From Bacteroidia bacterium (GTDB lineage Bacteria; Bacteroidota; Bacteroidia; UKL13-3), in contig JAGVLJ010000047.1 of NCBI GenBank assembly GCA_020049855.1, positions 1 through 56,529 of the forward strand: a stretch of DNA of 56,529 nt, in the 5' to 3' direction. The stretch's first letter is position 1, and each line of letters begins with the position of its first letter. This document shows, in pieces, positions 1 to 8,023 of this stretch. The notes beneath the pieces are model-generated. The model had not been told where the DNA came from, made no database searches, and worked only from the letters and a program-made list of their open reading frames with translations. A program made the translations under genes and the position numbers.

Positions 1-67
1 ATGAAGGCAAAAACGATAATTTTGTTTGGGTAAGCAAACAAGCAATCTCTTTTTGCACAAGCATTAA

Positions 68-75
68 CAAAGTTA
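68..75 (-). promoter_or_regulatory. Candidate -7 box for a gene left of the window
   Basis: The minus strand reads TAACTTTG, a perfect match to the Bacteroidota -7 consensus TAnnTTTG. No TTG lies at the expected 19-20 base spacing, so this may be chance. It would drive a minus-strand gene starting beyond the left edge. Bases 1-215 otherwise hold no gene that I can support; they are AT-rich and follow the end of the DedA gene. Confidence 0.3.
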
Positions 76-215
76 TAAAAAAAATCAGGCAATTATTTAC
101 AAACTTTTTATTGGTTATTAACAGTTGTAAGCATCTATTTATAAAATAGTACAATAAAAGTTAACCAAAAGGCGGTATTAAGCTGGGAAATACAGAAGAA
201 ATGACGATGTAAAGT

Positions 216-860
216 TTAGCCTTTATTGGCAGGTGTCCTTACCTTCTTCTTATTTTTATAGGCGTTTACAATAGGGATGGCCGTTACAATCACCATCAAA
301 ACAATAACGTAGCTCAGGTAATCTTTTGCGTTTGGTAATATTATACCCAGAAAATAACCGGCATTTACCACCACCAGTGGCCACAAAATAGCTCCAACTA
401 TATTGATAAGCATAAATCGTTTCAGGTTCATATTAATAATACCGGCAAGTATTGGGGCAAACGTGCGAACAATTGGTAAAAAACGACCTATAATGAGTGT
501 TTTTCCACCGTATCTGTTGTAATAGCTGCGAGCTACTTCAATATGTTTCTTTTTAAAGAACAAGCTATCGGGACGATTGAGTAAAGCTTTTCCGGTTTTA
601 TGCCCAAAATAATATCCGAATGAGTATCCGAGAACAGAGGCTAAACAAATAACCGAAAGCACCACTTCTACCGGGTCGTGAATAATTCCTGTGGCGCATA
701 ACAAACCTGCCGTAAACAATAAGGAATCGCCCGGCAGAAAGAAACCGAAAAAAACTCCATTCTCGGCAAAAATAACGATAAACAGCAAAGCCATTCCCCC
801 ATAGTGAAGGATTGATTCAGGGTTTACCAAATGTTTAATAAAATCGAAAAGTTCGGTCAC
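216..860 (-). CDS. DedA family membrane protein
   Basis: Polytopic inner-membrane protein of the DedA/SNARE-associated (VTT) family; members act in lipid scrambling/flipping and membrane homeostasis, exact substrate unknown here. Seen: the family core FFGFFLPGDSLLFTAG, then GYSFGYYFGHKTG, then RFLPIVRTFAPILAG, in the usual order, with several hydrophobic segments and a basic C-terminus. The frame is open to a TTG at 908, but that TTG is the probable -33 element of the gene's own promoter (TTG-N19-CATATTTG), so I place the start at the GTG at 860, giving 214 residues, close to family length. It lies downstream of the M16 peptidase gene on the same strand, separated from it by a strong hairpin terminator, so it is probably transcribed alone. 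Confidence 0.88.
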   Translation of the reverse strand: MTELFDFIKHLVNPESILHYGGMALLFIVIFAENGVFFGFFLPGDSLLFTAGLLCATGIIHDPVEVVLSVICLASVLGYSFGYYFGHKTGKALLNRPDSLFFKKKHIEVARSYYNRYGGKTLIIGRFLPIVRTFAPILAGIINMNLKRFMLINIVGAILWPLVVVNAGYFLGIILPNAKDYLSYVIVLMVIVTAIPIVNAYKNKKKVRTPANKG

Positions 861-878
861 TCTATATTTTACTCTTTG

Positions 879-908
879 CAAATATGGGGTTTTACCCCCG
901 CTACTCAA
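879..908 (-). promoter_or_regulatory. Promoter of the DedA gene
   Basis: Minus strand: TTG (908-906), 19 bases, CATATTTG (886-879). This matches the Bacteroidota pattern TTG-N19-TAnnTTTG with one change in the first base of the -7 box. Predicted start of transcription is near 872, about a dozen bases before the GTG at 860. It is the basis for the shortened DedA start. Confidence 0.6.
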
Positions 909-912
909 AATA

Positions 913-947
913 AAAACCCCGTCAAAAAACTAATCTGACGGGGTTTT
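913..947 (-). terminator. Rho-independent terminator after the M16 peptidase gene
   Basis: Perfect 12-bp stem (913-924 with 936-947), GC-rich core CCCCGTC/GACGGGG, 11-base loop, followed on the minus strand by a T-rich tract (TTTTTATTTT). It lies between the stop of the M16 gene (971) and the DedA promoter, so it insulates the two genes. Confidence 0.85.
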
Positions 948-970
948 GGGTTCACCGTTACTATCTAAAC

Positions 971-3838
971 TTACTCCAATTTATAATCTACTATTTTCCC
1001 AAGGTTAAGATTAGAAACAGGCTTTTTAATCTTAGCCTTATCTCCTACCACTACCACTATCATTTTTTCTAATTTAAGGTATTTTTGGGCAATAGCCAGC
1101 ATATTGTCGCGGGTAATATTGCTTAGAATATGACTTTGTTGTGCATTGTAATCAGGCGGTAAATTGTATAGCAAAATTTGGCTTAAAAATCCGGCTTTTT
1201 GAAAGGATGTTTCATACTCCAAAGCCTCTCCTAAAATAATAGAGCTTTGTGTATTTTTTACATCATCGCTGGTAATGCCGCCATCGCGGTAATTTCTAAT
1301 CTCTTTAAAAAATTCTGTTAGGGCACTGTCGGTTGCATTGGTACGCACACTACCTCCGGCCGAGAAAGTGCCATAATATTTATTAGCCTGGAATGAAGAA
1401 TAACTTCCGTAAGAGTATCCTTTGTCTTCACGAAGATTAAGGTTGATGCGGCTGTTGAATGCGCCACCCAACATATAGTTAGTTAAGCGTCCACGGTAAT
1501 AATCTCCATTGTAATCATAAGCCATAGCCATAATTCCTATCCGAATTTGAGATTGCGGTGCGCCAGGTTTATCCATCATAAATACCTGAGTTGCGTCATA
1601 GGTTGGAGTTGGGGGTAAGGTTGGTATTGCATATGATTTTGCTCCCCACGATTTTAGGAAGCCCAATTGTTCCATTACCTCTTGTTCACTTATATCGCCA
1701 ACCACGGTAACCGATGCAGAACTTGGTGAATAGTAGTTACTGTAATAAGCTTTCACATCTTTTAGTTCAATTGCCTTAATAGATTTTTCGGTACCTAAAG
1801 CCGGAGTGCCGTACACATTATTCCCAAGTAGTAACAGGCGGAAAGCTGTTTGTGCCATATACCCTGCGCTACTGTTTTGCTGCTTTACTAATTGTTGCAT
1901 TTGTTTTTGAATACGTTTAAAATCATCCTCGTCAAATTTAGGATTCATCAATTTTTCCTGTAGCAGTTTTAGCGTAGCAGCCGAGTTCTTTTTAAGCGAA
2001 CGCACTACAATGGTTGTTGATAGCTGATCGGCAGAAAAACTAATTGAACTCCCTAATTTATCCAATTCATCACTCATAGCTTCTGAGCTAAAGTTTTTGG
2101 TAGCTTCATTCATCATTTCGGCAGTAATTACAGCAGTGCCATATTTACCTTCGGCATCTAACAAATGCCCCCCCTCTATACGTAAGATCATGGTTACAAC
2201 TGGTTGCTCAGTGCTTTGTGTACCAATTATTTTTAATCCGTTATCAAATTTTGAGGTAAAATATTTTGGAACTATTGGTAATTTGGCCTGACCTGCCACC
2301 GGACGTTTGCTGCGATCGAAATTATCTTTGGGTTTGTTATAAACTAAGCCGTTATATTCGGCTGGGGTATTCATTGACCCTCCGGTTACTTTCGGTTCTT
2401 TATATTCTTCATTTTCTACGCCTGGAAGAGTTGGGTAAACAGATACGATTAATTTATTTTTCCCTTTTATGTATTTGTTATACACCCTCATGATATCTTC
2501 TTTAGTTACTTTATTATAACGCTTTAACTCATCCCCAATATTCCAGGTACGGCCAACTAAATACTCCCAGGACGCCAATTGAGACGCTCTTCCGGCAATA
2601 CTTTCAAAACCGCCTATCAGTTGTGCTTCCATCATCGCTTTGGCGCGTTGTAACTGATTATCGCTAATTCCGGCTTTTTCAAATTGGCCAAATGTTTCGG
2701 TAAGCCAAACTTTCACGCTATCAAGCGGAGTACCATAATTACCGGCAATCTGAATAGTAAATTCTCCTCCCAATTCTCCGCAAGGATTAGATACACTTGC
2801 CTCGAGGGCACGCTCTGTTTTTACCAGATTTTTATAAAATGGCGAACTGTTGCCATTTCCTAAAATACTTGCCAGTAAATCGAGTGCCGGCTCATCGGCA
2901 TCATAATTTTTAACCGATGGGTAAACCACCTGAAATAACGGAATATATACGCGGTCGGTATAGGAAGCATATCGGTCATCGGGTAGATAAAAAGGGTCAA
3001 CCCGTAATTTTTTCACTTCAGGACCGCGGTTAATACTTCCGAAATATTTTTCAATCAGTTTTAATGTTTCCTGAGGATTAATATCACCTGCTACGGTTAA
3101 AATGGCATTGTTGGGTCCGTACCAGCGAAGAAAAAAGTTTTTTAGATCCTGTACAGTAGCCGCATTTAAGTCTTCCAAGTATCCAATGGTGGTCCAACTA
3201 TATGGATGTCCTTGAGGATAAAGGTTGGAAGAAACCAGTTCTCCTACTCTTCCGTAAGGCGAATTAATACCCTGTCCTTTTTCATTTTTTACTGCATCGC
3301 GCTGGCTTTCGAATTTCTTTTGAGTAACTGCATCAAGCAAAAAGCCCATGCGGTCACTCTCCAGCCAAAGGGCTGTTTCAAGGTAATTACTAGGCACGGT
3401 TTCAAAATAATTGGTTCGGTCGCGGTCAGTAGTGCCATTCATATCGCCACCCACACTTTCTACTATTTTAATATGCTCCTCGTCAGCAATATGGTCTGAC
3501 CCCTGAAACATCATGTGCTCAAAAAAGTGTGCAAAGCCGGTGCGTCCTGCCACTTCACGGTTTGAACCTACCCGGTAAGTAACATTTACGTGAGCAATAG
3601 GGTCTGAGTGATCTTCATGCAGAAACACAATCAACCCATTGGGAAGTTTCCATTTTTCGTATGGAATAACAATTTCGCCATCTTTCTTTTCAATTTTTTC
3701 AATTAAAACCGGCTCTGTGGTGGTATTGGTTACGGATGCCGAAAGTGCGGGAGTAGCCGCTTTTTGCTGTGCAAATGCCGTGATACCCATAAAAAGTATC
3801 GAGAGCAAAAGCGAGGAAAATTTTCTCATATTATGCAT
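971..3838 (-). CDS. Two-repeat M16 family zinc peptidase, exported
   Basis: Pitrilysin-type metallopeptidase of 955 residues made of two M16 halves in one chain. N-terminal signal peptide (hydrophobic stretch about residues 8-23, cleavage near AFAQQ), so it is expected in the periplasm or on the outer envelope. The inverted zinc motif HFFEH is at residues 104-108, with acidic residues about 75 further on as the third-ligand region (FESQRDAVKNEKGQG). The second half (from about residue 510) keeps the fold (RIEGGHLLDAEGKYGTA) but lacks HxxEH, as is normal for the regulatory half of these proteins. Length fits the Bacteroidota insulinase-like family. ATG at 3838 chosen; the in-frame ATG at 3829 is also possible. 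Single-gene unit with its own promoter and terminator. Confidence 0.92.
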   Translation of the reverse strand: MHNMRKFSSLLLSILFMGITAFAQQKAATPALSASVTNTTTEPVLIEKIEKKDGEIVIPYEKWKLPNGLIVFLHEDHSDPIAHVNVTYRVGSNREVAGRTGFAHFFEHMMFQGSDHIADEEHIKIVESVGGDMNGTTDRDRTNYFETVPSNYLETALWLESDRMGFLLDAVTQKKFESQRDAVKNEKGQGINSPYGRVGELVSSNLYPQGHPYSWTTIGYLEDLNAATVQDLKNFFLRWYGPNNAILTVAGDINPQETLKLIEKYFGSINRGPEVKKLRVDPFYLPDDRYASYTDRVYIPLFQVVYPSVKNYDADEPALDLLASILGNGNSSPFYKNLVKTERALEASVSNPCGELGGEFTIQIAGNYGTPLDSVKVWLTETFGQFEKAGISDNQLQRAKAMMEAQLIGGFESIAGRASQLASWEYLVGRTWNIGDELKRYNKVTKEDIMRVYNKYIKGKNKLIVSVYPTLPGVENEEYKEPKVTGGSMNTPAEYNGLVYNKPKDNFDRSKRPVAGQAKLPIVPKYFTSKFDNGLKIIGTQSTEQPVVTMILRIEGGHLLDAEGKYGTAVITAEMMNEATKNFSSEAMSDELDKLGSSISFSADQLSTTIVVRSLKKNSAATLKLLQEKLMNPKFDEDDFKRIQKQMQQLVKQQNSSAGYMAQTAFRLLLLGNNVYGTPALGTEKSIKAIELKDVKAYYSNYYSPSSASVTVVGDISEQEVMEQLGFLKSWGAKSYAIPTLPPTPTYDATQVFMMDKPGAPQSQIRIGIMAMAYDYNGDYYRGRLTNYMLGGAFNSRINLNLREDKGYSYGSYSSFQANKYYGTFSAGGSVRTNATDSALTEFFKEIRNYRDGGITSDDVKNTQSSIILGEALEYETSFQKAGFLSQILLYNLPPDYNAQQSHILSNITRDNMLAIAQKYLKLEKMIVVVVGDKAKIKKPVSNLNLGKIVDYKLE

Positions 3839-3860
3839 AAATTTTAAAGTTTGCAGGGAA

Positions 3861-3891
3861 CGAAATTAGGACAATACCCCTCCATAGTCAA
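3861..3891 (-). promoter_or_regulatory. Promoter of the M16 peptidase gene
   Basis: Minus strand TTG (3891-3889), 20-base spacer, TAATTTCG (3868-3861). It is the TAnnTTCG variant of the Bacteroidota -7 box. The box ends 22 bases before the ATG. Divergent from the promoter at 4001-4032. Confidence 0.55.
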
Positions 3892-4000
3892 GCACAAGCC
3901 TAACGGTGATTGGAGCATTCATATGAATCACAGAGCATATCCGACAAACTTCTTTGTTTTCAGGATTAAAGCAAATTGTGGATACGAGGTTAATTCTTTG

Positions 4001-4032
4001 TTTGCTGAATTTACTTTCGTCCCTTACCTTCG
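4001..4032 (+). promoter_or_regulatory. Promoter of the DUF6580-type gene
   Basis: TTTG (4001-4004), 20-base spacer, TACCTTCG (4025-4032). The -7 box ends 21 bases before the ATG at 4054. It also shows that the TTG at 4039, although in frame, lies at about the predicted transcription start and is not a likely start codon. Confidence 0.55.
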
Positions 4033-4053
4033 CAGCACTTGTTTTACACACGT

Positions 4054-4596
4054 ATGAAAAAAGTATATATCCTTATTGCCATGGTGGTATTGGCCGCTTT
4101 AAGCCGCCTCTTCCCTATTCACAACAATTTTACCCCGGTAGCTGCTCTGGCTCTTTTTAGCGGTGCCTTTTTAAGCCGCAGGCTGGCTTTTGTTGTTCCG
4201 GTAATGGCGATGTTAATGGCCGATGTACTCATGGGTATAAAAAACAGCGACCCCATTTATATGGAATATTTAACCAAAGGACAATTTTTCCCGGTTTATA
4301 TAGCCATGCTTCTTACGGCTGTTATCGGATTTGGACTCAACAACAAATTGACATTTACGAATGTACTGACGCGTTCAGTAGGTGCTTCACTCTTGTTTTT
4401 CCTGCTCACCAATTTTGGCTATTGGTATCAGGAAGGTTCGTTGTATCCGCACACTTTGAGCGGACTGATGACCAGCTACAGCATGGGCATTCCGTTTTAC
4501 AAATGGACTCTGGTGGGTGATTTGTTTTATACTTCTGTAATGTTCGGGGCGTTTTACCTGCTCACTTACCGCAAGGCAGTTCCGGCAAAAATCTAA
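4054..4596 (+). CDS. DUF6580-like integral membrane protein, putative transport component
   Basis: Small multi-pass membrane protein of 180 residues. The stretch HNNFTPVAALALFSGA near the N-terminus is the hallmark of a conserved family (DUF6580, described as putative transport proteins with ECF S-component-like features), and the rest alternates hydrophobic helices with short loops (YMEYLTKGQFFPVY, NFGYWYQEG, KWTLVGDLFYTS). Substrate unknown. The start is the ATG at 4054, not the in-frame TTG at 4039, because the promoter box lies just upstream. Followed by a clear terminator, so probably monocistronic. Family assignment is from memory of the motif. Confidence 0.8.
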   Translation: MKKVYILIAMVVLAALSRLFPIHNNFTPVAALALFSGAFLSRRLAFVVPVMAMLMADVLMGIKNSDPIYMEYLTKGQFFPVYIAMLLTAVIGFGLNNKLTFTNVLTRSVGASLLFFLLTNFGYWYQEGSLYPHTLSGLMTSYSMGIPFYKWTLVGDLFYTSVMFGAFYLLTYRKAVPAKI

Positions 4597-4618
4597 ATTT
4601 AAACGAAATTGACAAGAA

Positions 4619-4650
4619 AAATCCTCCGCCCTGCGGGGGATTTTTTGTTT
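4619..4650 (+). terminator. Rho-independent terminator after the DUF6580-type gene
   Basis: An 11-base left arm (4619-4629) pairs with 4633-4643, with one T-G wobble and a 3-base loop. The core is CCTCCGC/GCGGGGG and the hairpin runs into TTTTTTGTTTT. Confidence 0.85.
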
Positions 4651-4820
4651 TACCTAAAAAAGGTTGACTTGCTTTTTAAAGGATGAGAATTTTTCGTTAG
4701 AAAAACTATTTGCTAATGCTATATCAATTCAGGCTCCTAATATAGCCTAGTTGCCCCCGTTCGCTAAATCAAAATGAAAACGGAAATTACTATTATTTTA
4801 AAACCTTTAAAATGTTACAT

Positions 4821-5342
4821 ATGAAAAAATCAATACTGTATTTAAAGAGAAGCAATATGCTCTTCCTTTTTCTCGCTTTTATAATTTCAAGTGCTTTTAT
4901 AACTGGAATGAAGAAAAAACCCGATTTATTTAAAATTGGGTACACTTTTGATTTCAGGGCAGGTCATCAATCTAACCCATGTGGTGGAATTGGGGAAATG
5001 TGTCTTGATATTGGATTGCCGTTTTCAACAAAATATCCGTGTCATATTCCATGTTGGGGGGCTGGCAATGAATGTGGGCATAAAATTGAAATTTCATTTA
5101 AGTTATCTGCAATGCCGAGCGAGCCATCAAATCCAACGCAGGACGCAATGATGACTCGAATAGATGAAAGCAGTGTTCCAATATTATGTATGCCAAGCAG
5201 ATCATTTGAGGTTACACTCAATGATGAAACTTGGTATGTGAATATTCCTTCCCAGACGATTTATGTTAATAATTTTGTAACGGGGCAAGATGTAATATAT
5301 CCACTATCCGATGTTACTGTAACATCAACTCCTTCTTTTTAA
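4821..5342 (+). CDS. Hypothetical exported cysteine-containing protein
   Basis: Not recognised. 173 residues from the ATG at 4821 (an in-frame ATG three codons upstream also exists). A basic start (MKKSILYLKRSN) and a hydrophobic run of about 17 residues (MLFLFLAFIISSAFITG) predict a signal peptide or N-terminal anchor, so the protein should leave the cytoplasm. The mature part is short, acidic to neutral and contains a cluster of cysteines (NPCGGIGEMC, KYPCHIPCWG, NECGHK), suggesting disulphides. C-terminal half rich in Ser/Thr/Val, likely beta-strand. Flanked by a terminator upstream and a long hairpin downstream, so probably its own unit. Confidence 0.6.
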   Translation: MKKSILYLKRSNMLFLFLAFIISSAFITGMKKKPDLFKIGYTFDFRAGHQSNPCGGIGEMCLDIGLPFSTKYPCHIPCWGAGNECGHKIEISFKLSAMPSEPSNPTQDAMMTRIDESSVPILCMPSRSFEVTLNDETWYVNIPSQTIYVNNFVTGQDVIYPLSDVTVTSTPSF

Positions 5343-5355
5343 TTAAAAACAACTA

Positions 5356-5389
5356 CTTTAGTCCTGATAAATCAATATCAGGACTAAAG
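5356..5389. repeat. 14-bp perfect inverted repeat between two genes
   Basis: Left arm 5356-5369 (CTTTAGTCCTGATA) pairs perfectly with 5376-5389 over a 6-base loop. It starts 14 bases after the stop of the cysteine-containing protein gene and ends 14 bases before the CPBP gene. There is no run of T after it, so it is not a textbook terminator; it could be an mRNA-stabilising or attenuating hairpin. Confidence 0.7.
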
Positions 5390-5403
5390 TTCATCCAACT
5401 TAT

Positions 5404-6165
5404 ATGGCAGTTACTTTCAGATTTTTGCTATCAATTACGGTTTATTTAGTTTTATTTTTTGCCGCTTCCTATCTGTTACAGCAGCAACTGTTTTTCGGTA
5501 TTAAAGTTTTAACTATGCTAAGTTATGCAGCTGTTTTAACCCTGCTTAACTTTCTTTTGCTGAAGGATATGGTTGATATAAGAAAATACTACCATCTCAA
5601 TTGGAAATATATAGCCATTAGCTTATTGGCGGCTATGCTTATTGTATTTGCGCCTTACCTTCTTGTTCATCAAACCCTTCCAAATTGGAATAATCTTTCT
5701 GCTAAAATAATTGCGGGCATTTTGTTTTCCCAGACAGGTGTAGCCTATGCCGAAGAATCATTATTCAGGGTATTTATTTTTCTGTTATTATATAAGCAAT
5801 TAAAACAATTCTGGATGCCCGCCATAATTACTTCTGTATTATTTGCCCTCATTCACTTTCAGGTGTACGACCTTGTAACATATTGGTACATCCATGTCTC
5901 TATTTTTTGCATCAGTATGTTATTGTGTTTTGTTATGGCAACACAAAAGTCCGTATTGCCCTGTGTAGTTTTTCATTTTATGGTGAATGTTTGCTCCTCA
6001 CTTGGGAATCCATTGGATCATACTTATACTTTTGACCCTGCAGATAAAATAAGCGCATTTATATTGTTACCATTTATGATGCTAATACTTTGGGGGTTCA
6101 AAAATAAAATTCGGGAATCAGGGCTATCCAATCTAAAGAGTCCAGACCTTATGCCCAAAACATAA
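5404..6165 (+). CDS. CPBP family intramembrane glutamic protease (CAAX/ABI type)
   Basis: Multi-pass membrane protein of 253 residues. Carries the family signature in order: EESLFR (Glu117-Glu118, Arg122), then FALIHF with His151, then VVFHFMVN with His191. These residues form the active site in the Abi/CAAX-protease fold (Rce1-like). In bacteria such proteins process or give immunity to peptides, or have unknown substrates. About seven or eight hydrophobic segments. The ATG follows a 14-bp hairpin by 14 bases. Neighbours do not reveal a peptide substrate; the small exported protein just upstream is a conceivable partner but that is only positional. Confidence 0.85.
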   Translation: MAVTFRFLLSITVYLVLFFAASYLLQQQLFFGIKVLTMLSYAAVLTLLNFLLLKDMVDIRKYYHLNWKYIAISLLAAMLIVFAPYLLVHQTLPNWNNLSAKIIAGILFSQTGVAYAEESLFRVFIFLLLYKQLKQFWMPAIITSVLFALIHFQVYDLVTYWYIHVSIFCISMLLCFVMATQKSVLPCVVFHFMVNVCSSLGNPLDHTYTFDPADKISAFILLPFMMLILWGFKNKIRESGLSNLKSPDLMPKT

Positions 6166-6180
6166 AATATATCGGAATAT

Positions 6181-6924
6181 TTAATTCATCCTCACCATTT
6201 CCTGCACCTTCTTTTTAAGCAATTGCTCAAACTTTTGTGCCTTGGGGATTAGAATTTTTTCTTCGATAAGGCTGTGCAGCTTCAGATCCTGTTCAAAATC
6301 TTCCAGCTCTTTTATCAAAATACGGTAAGCAATATGGTCGTTGCTGTCCGTTTTAAACTGATTGGTAAGGCTACGAATTAGCAGCATATCATCGTCATCG
6401 TGGGCATGGCGAAGAATAAATGTATCTAAGGTAAAGTCTTTTACCTGCAGTAAAAAATTATGGCCAAACTGCATGGTATGTTGTTCCAGCTTTTTGATAT
6501 ACGGAAATACTACCTTGTTTTCATACCGGATATGAACAAGGAAATCCCTGCGAAAAGTGTCGAAAATATTGCTGAGCAAGTGCAGGTGCGGATAATCTTT
6601 TCCATAATGACTGGCCGTACGCTCAATATGATGTTGAATAATGGGCAACATCACCTGCGAATAATTGTGGTGGCTTCGTTGCAGGTAAGCGCATAATCTA
6701 CCGGGTGAGAAATATTTAAAATCTTCTTCCATATACCTGAACAAAACTTCGGTTCGGGCAAGTTGGTCGTAAATTTTAGCAACGCTCACCTGCTTTATAC
6801 GGCAGGCTTCATCAAGGGTTTGATCTAAATGATCAAAGAAATCAATACCATACTGAAACATCACTGCAGCAAAGCGGTGATTTTCCAATAAAAGTTCGCT
6901 TACGTATTTATTTCTATGGTTCAT
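6181..6924 (-). CDS. Hemerythrin-like protein related to RIC/ScdA/YtfE, cysteine motif lost
   Basis: 247-residue protein aligned in my reading with di-iron RIC proteins (repair of iron-sulfur clusters). The C-terminal helical bundle keeps likely iron ligands: His85/86, His131 with Glu135 (HIRYE), His173/175, and His217 with Glu221 (HSLIEE), spaced like those of YtfE. The N-terminal ScdA_N region is recognisable (YGIDF...TLDEAC at 25-41), but the CCGG motif that normally follows YGIDF is replaced by FDHL. So the di-iron site looks intact while the thiol motif is gone. Soluble, cytoplasmic. Divergent from the dipeptide epimerase gene; its own -7 box lies upstream. Confidence 0.82.
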   Translation of the reverse strand: MNHRNKYVSELLLENHRFAAVMFQYGIDFFDHLDQTLDEACRIKQVSVAKIYDQLARTEVLFRYMEEDFKYFSPGRLCAYLQRSHHNYSQVMLPIIQHHIERTASHYGKDYPHLHLLSNIFDTFRRDFLVHIRYENKVVFPYIKKLEQHTMQFGHNFLLQVKDFTLDTFILRHAHDDDDMLLIRSLTNQFKTDSNDHIAYRILIKELEDFEQDLKLHSLIEEKILIPKAQKFEQLLKKKVQEMVRMN

Positions 6925-6943
6925 TACAATGTTCAGAAGTGAA

Positions 6944-6951
6944 CAAATATA
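6944..6951 (-). promoter_or_regulatory. -7 box of the RIC-like gene
   Basis: Minus strand TATATTTG, a perfect TAnnTTTG match, ending 19 bases before the ATG at 6924. No clear TTG at -33. Confidence 0.45.
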
Positions 6952-7015
6952 GGAAAGGTATTTTAAAAATTTAGCGCATTTTTGACCTTTTAACGATATA
7001 TAAAACCGGAATCAC

Positions 7016-8023
7016 ATGCTTACGTGGAGTTTAGAACCTTTGCGCCTAGAGTTAAAATATACCTGGGTTATTTCACGCAACAGCTCGGAGTACAAACCCA
7101 ATTTTATTGTAAGAGTTGCTGATAATAAAGGGTACAGCGGTATTGGAGAAGTTGCACCTAATATTCGATACGGAGAAACACCTGATATAATTGAAGCCTT
7201 TTTCAAGGAATTTAAAACCGGAGTTCAAGGCACCTATCCCACCCTGTCTAATTTCAGCCGTTTTTTAGACAGCCTCCCGTTGCCCCATGCCCTGCGGTTT
7301 GGAATTGAATCGGCTTTTGTGCATTACCTTTGCGCCTCTCAGTCAAAAAGCATTGAAATACTATTGGGCATCATAGCACCTGCCGAAGTAAAAACCTGTT
7401 ATTCCATTCCAATTATGGAGCCGCAACAAATAGAAGAATTTTTATTATTAAATAATTTAAATCGCTTTCCTGCTATTAAGATAAAAGTAAATAAAGAGTT
7501 TGGTGAAGAATCGCTTAATGTCCTAAAAACTAAATATGAAGGAAGTATTTACCTTGACCCCAATGAGGCATTTGATGATGCTGATGAGTTACTTTTGTTT
7601 CTCGAAAAAATAAAACAACTGAATATTGCTTTTATAGAACAACCTATGCCCAGCTATTGTATAACAGATTACCTCTACGCCAAATCTAAAAGTCCTTTTC
7701 CATTTATTGCAGATGAATCGGTAACCGACAATTCAGAAATGGGTGAGATTGCCAAACAATTTCATGGGGTGAATATGAAACTTATGAAAGCCGGTGGATA
7801 CCTGAAAGGAATAGATATTTTAAACAAAGCAAGGAAAGCCGGATTAAAAACAATGATTGGCTGCATGGTAGAAAGTACACTGGGTATAGGAAGCGCAATG
7901 CAATTATGTCACGGAGTTGATTTTACCGACCTGGATGGTTTTATGATTGTAAAAAATGAGCCATTCCATTACCTTAGCGAACAAAACGGAGTATTATATT
8001 TAACCAAAAAATTTCCTATATGA
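7016..8023 (+). CDS. Dipeptide epimerase-like enolase-superfamily enzyme
   Basis: 335-residue protein of the muconate-lactonizing subgroup of the enolase superfamily, closest in my reading to L-Ala-D/L-Glu (dipeptide) epimerases, which act in murein peptide recycling. Seen in order: capping domain start (GYSGIGEVAPN), general base KIKVNKE, metal ligands Asp (YLDPNEAF), Glu (FIEQPMP) and Asp (IADESV), second base Lys in MKLMKAGGY, and the substrate-loop motif CMVESTLG. Cytoplasmic. ATG at 7016. Its stop overlaps the start of the cyclophilin gene by four bases, so the two are cotranscribed. Exact dipeptide specificity cannot be read from the sequence. Confidence 0.85.
   Translation: MLTWSLEPLRLELKYTWVISRNSSEYKPNFIVRVADNKGYSGIGEVAPNIRYGETPDIIEAFFKEFKTGVQGTYPTLSNFSRFLDSLPLPHALRFGIESAFVHYLCASQSKSIEILLGIIAPAEVKTCYSIPIMEPQQIEEFLLLNNLNRFPAIKIKVNKEFGEESLNVLKTKYEGSIYLDPNEAFDDADELLLFLEKIKQLNIAFIEQPMPSYCITDYLYAKSKSPFPFIADESVTDNSEMGEIAKQFHGVNMKLMKAGGYLKGIDILNKARKAGLKTMIGCMVESTLGIGSAMQLCHGVDFTDLDGFMIVKNEPFHYLSEQNGVLYLTKKFPI

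Noticed and set aside
906-908. TTG as start of the DedA gene
   Set aside because: It fits the -33 element of the promoter with exact 19-base spacing; GTG 860 is preferred.
2097-2493. Open frames on the plus strand within the M16 gene
   Set aside because: They are shadows of a long, motif-rich coding frame on the other strand, without own promoters or family features.
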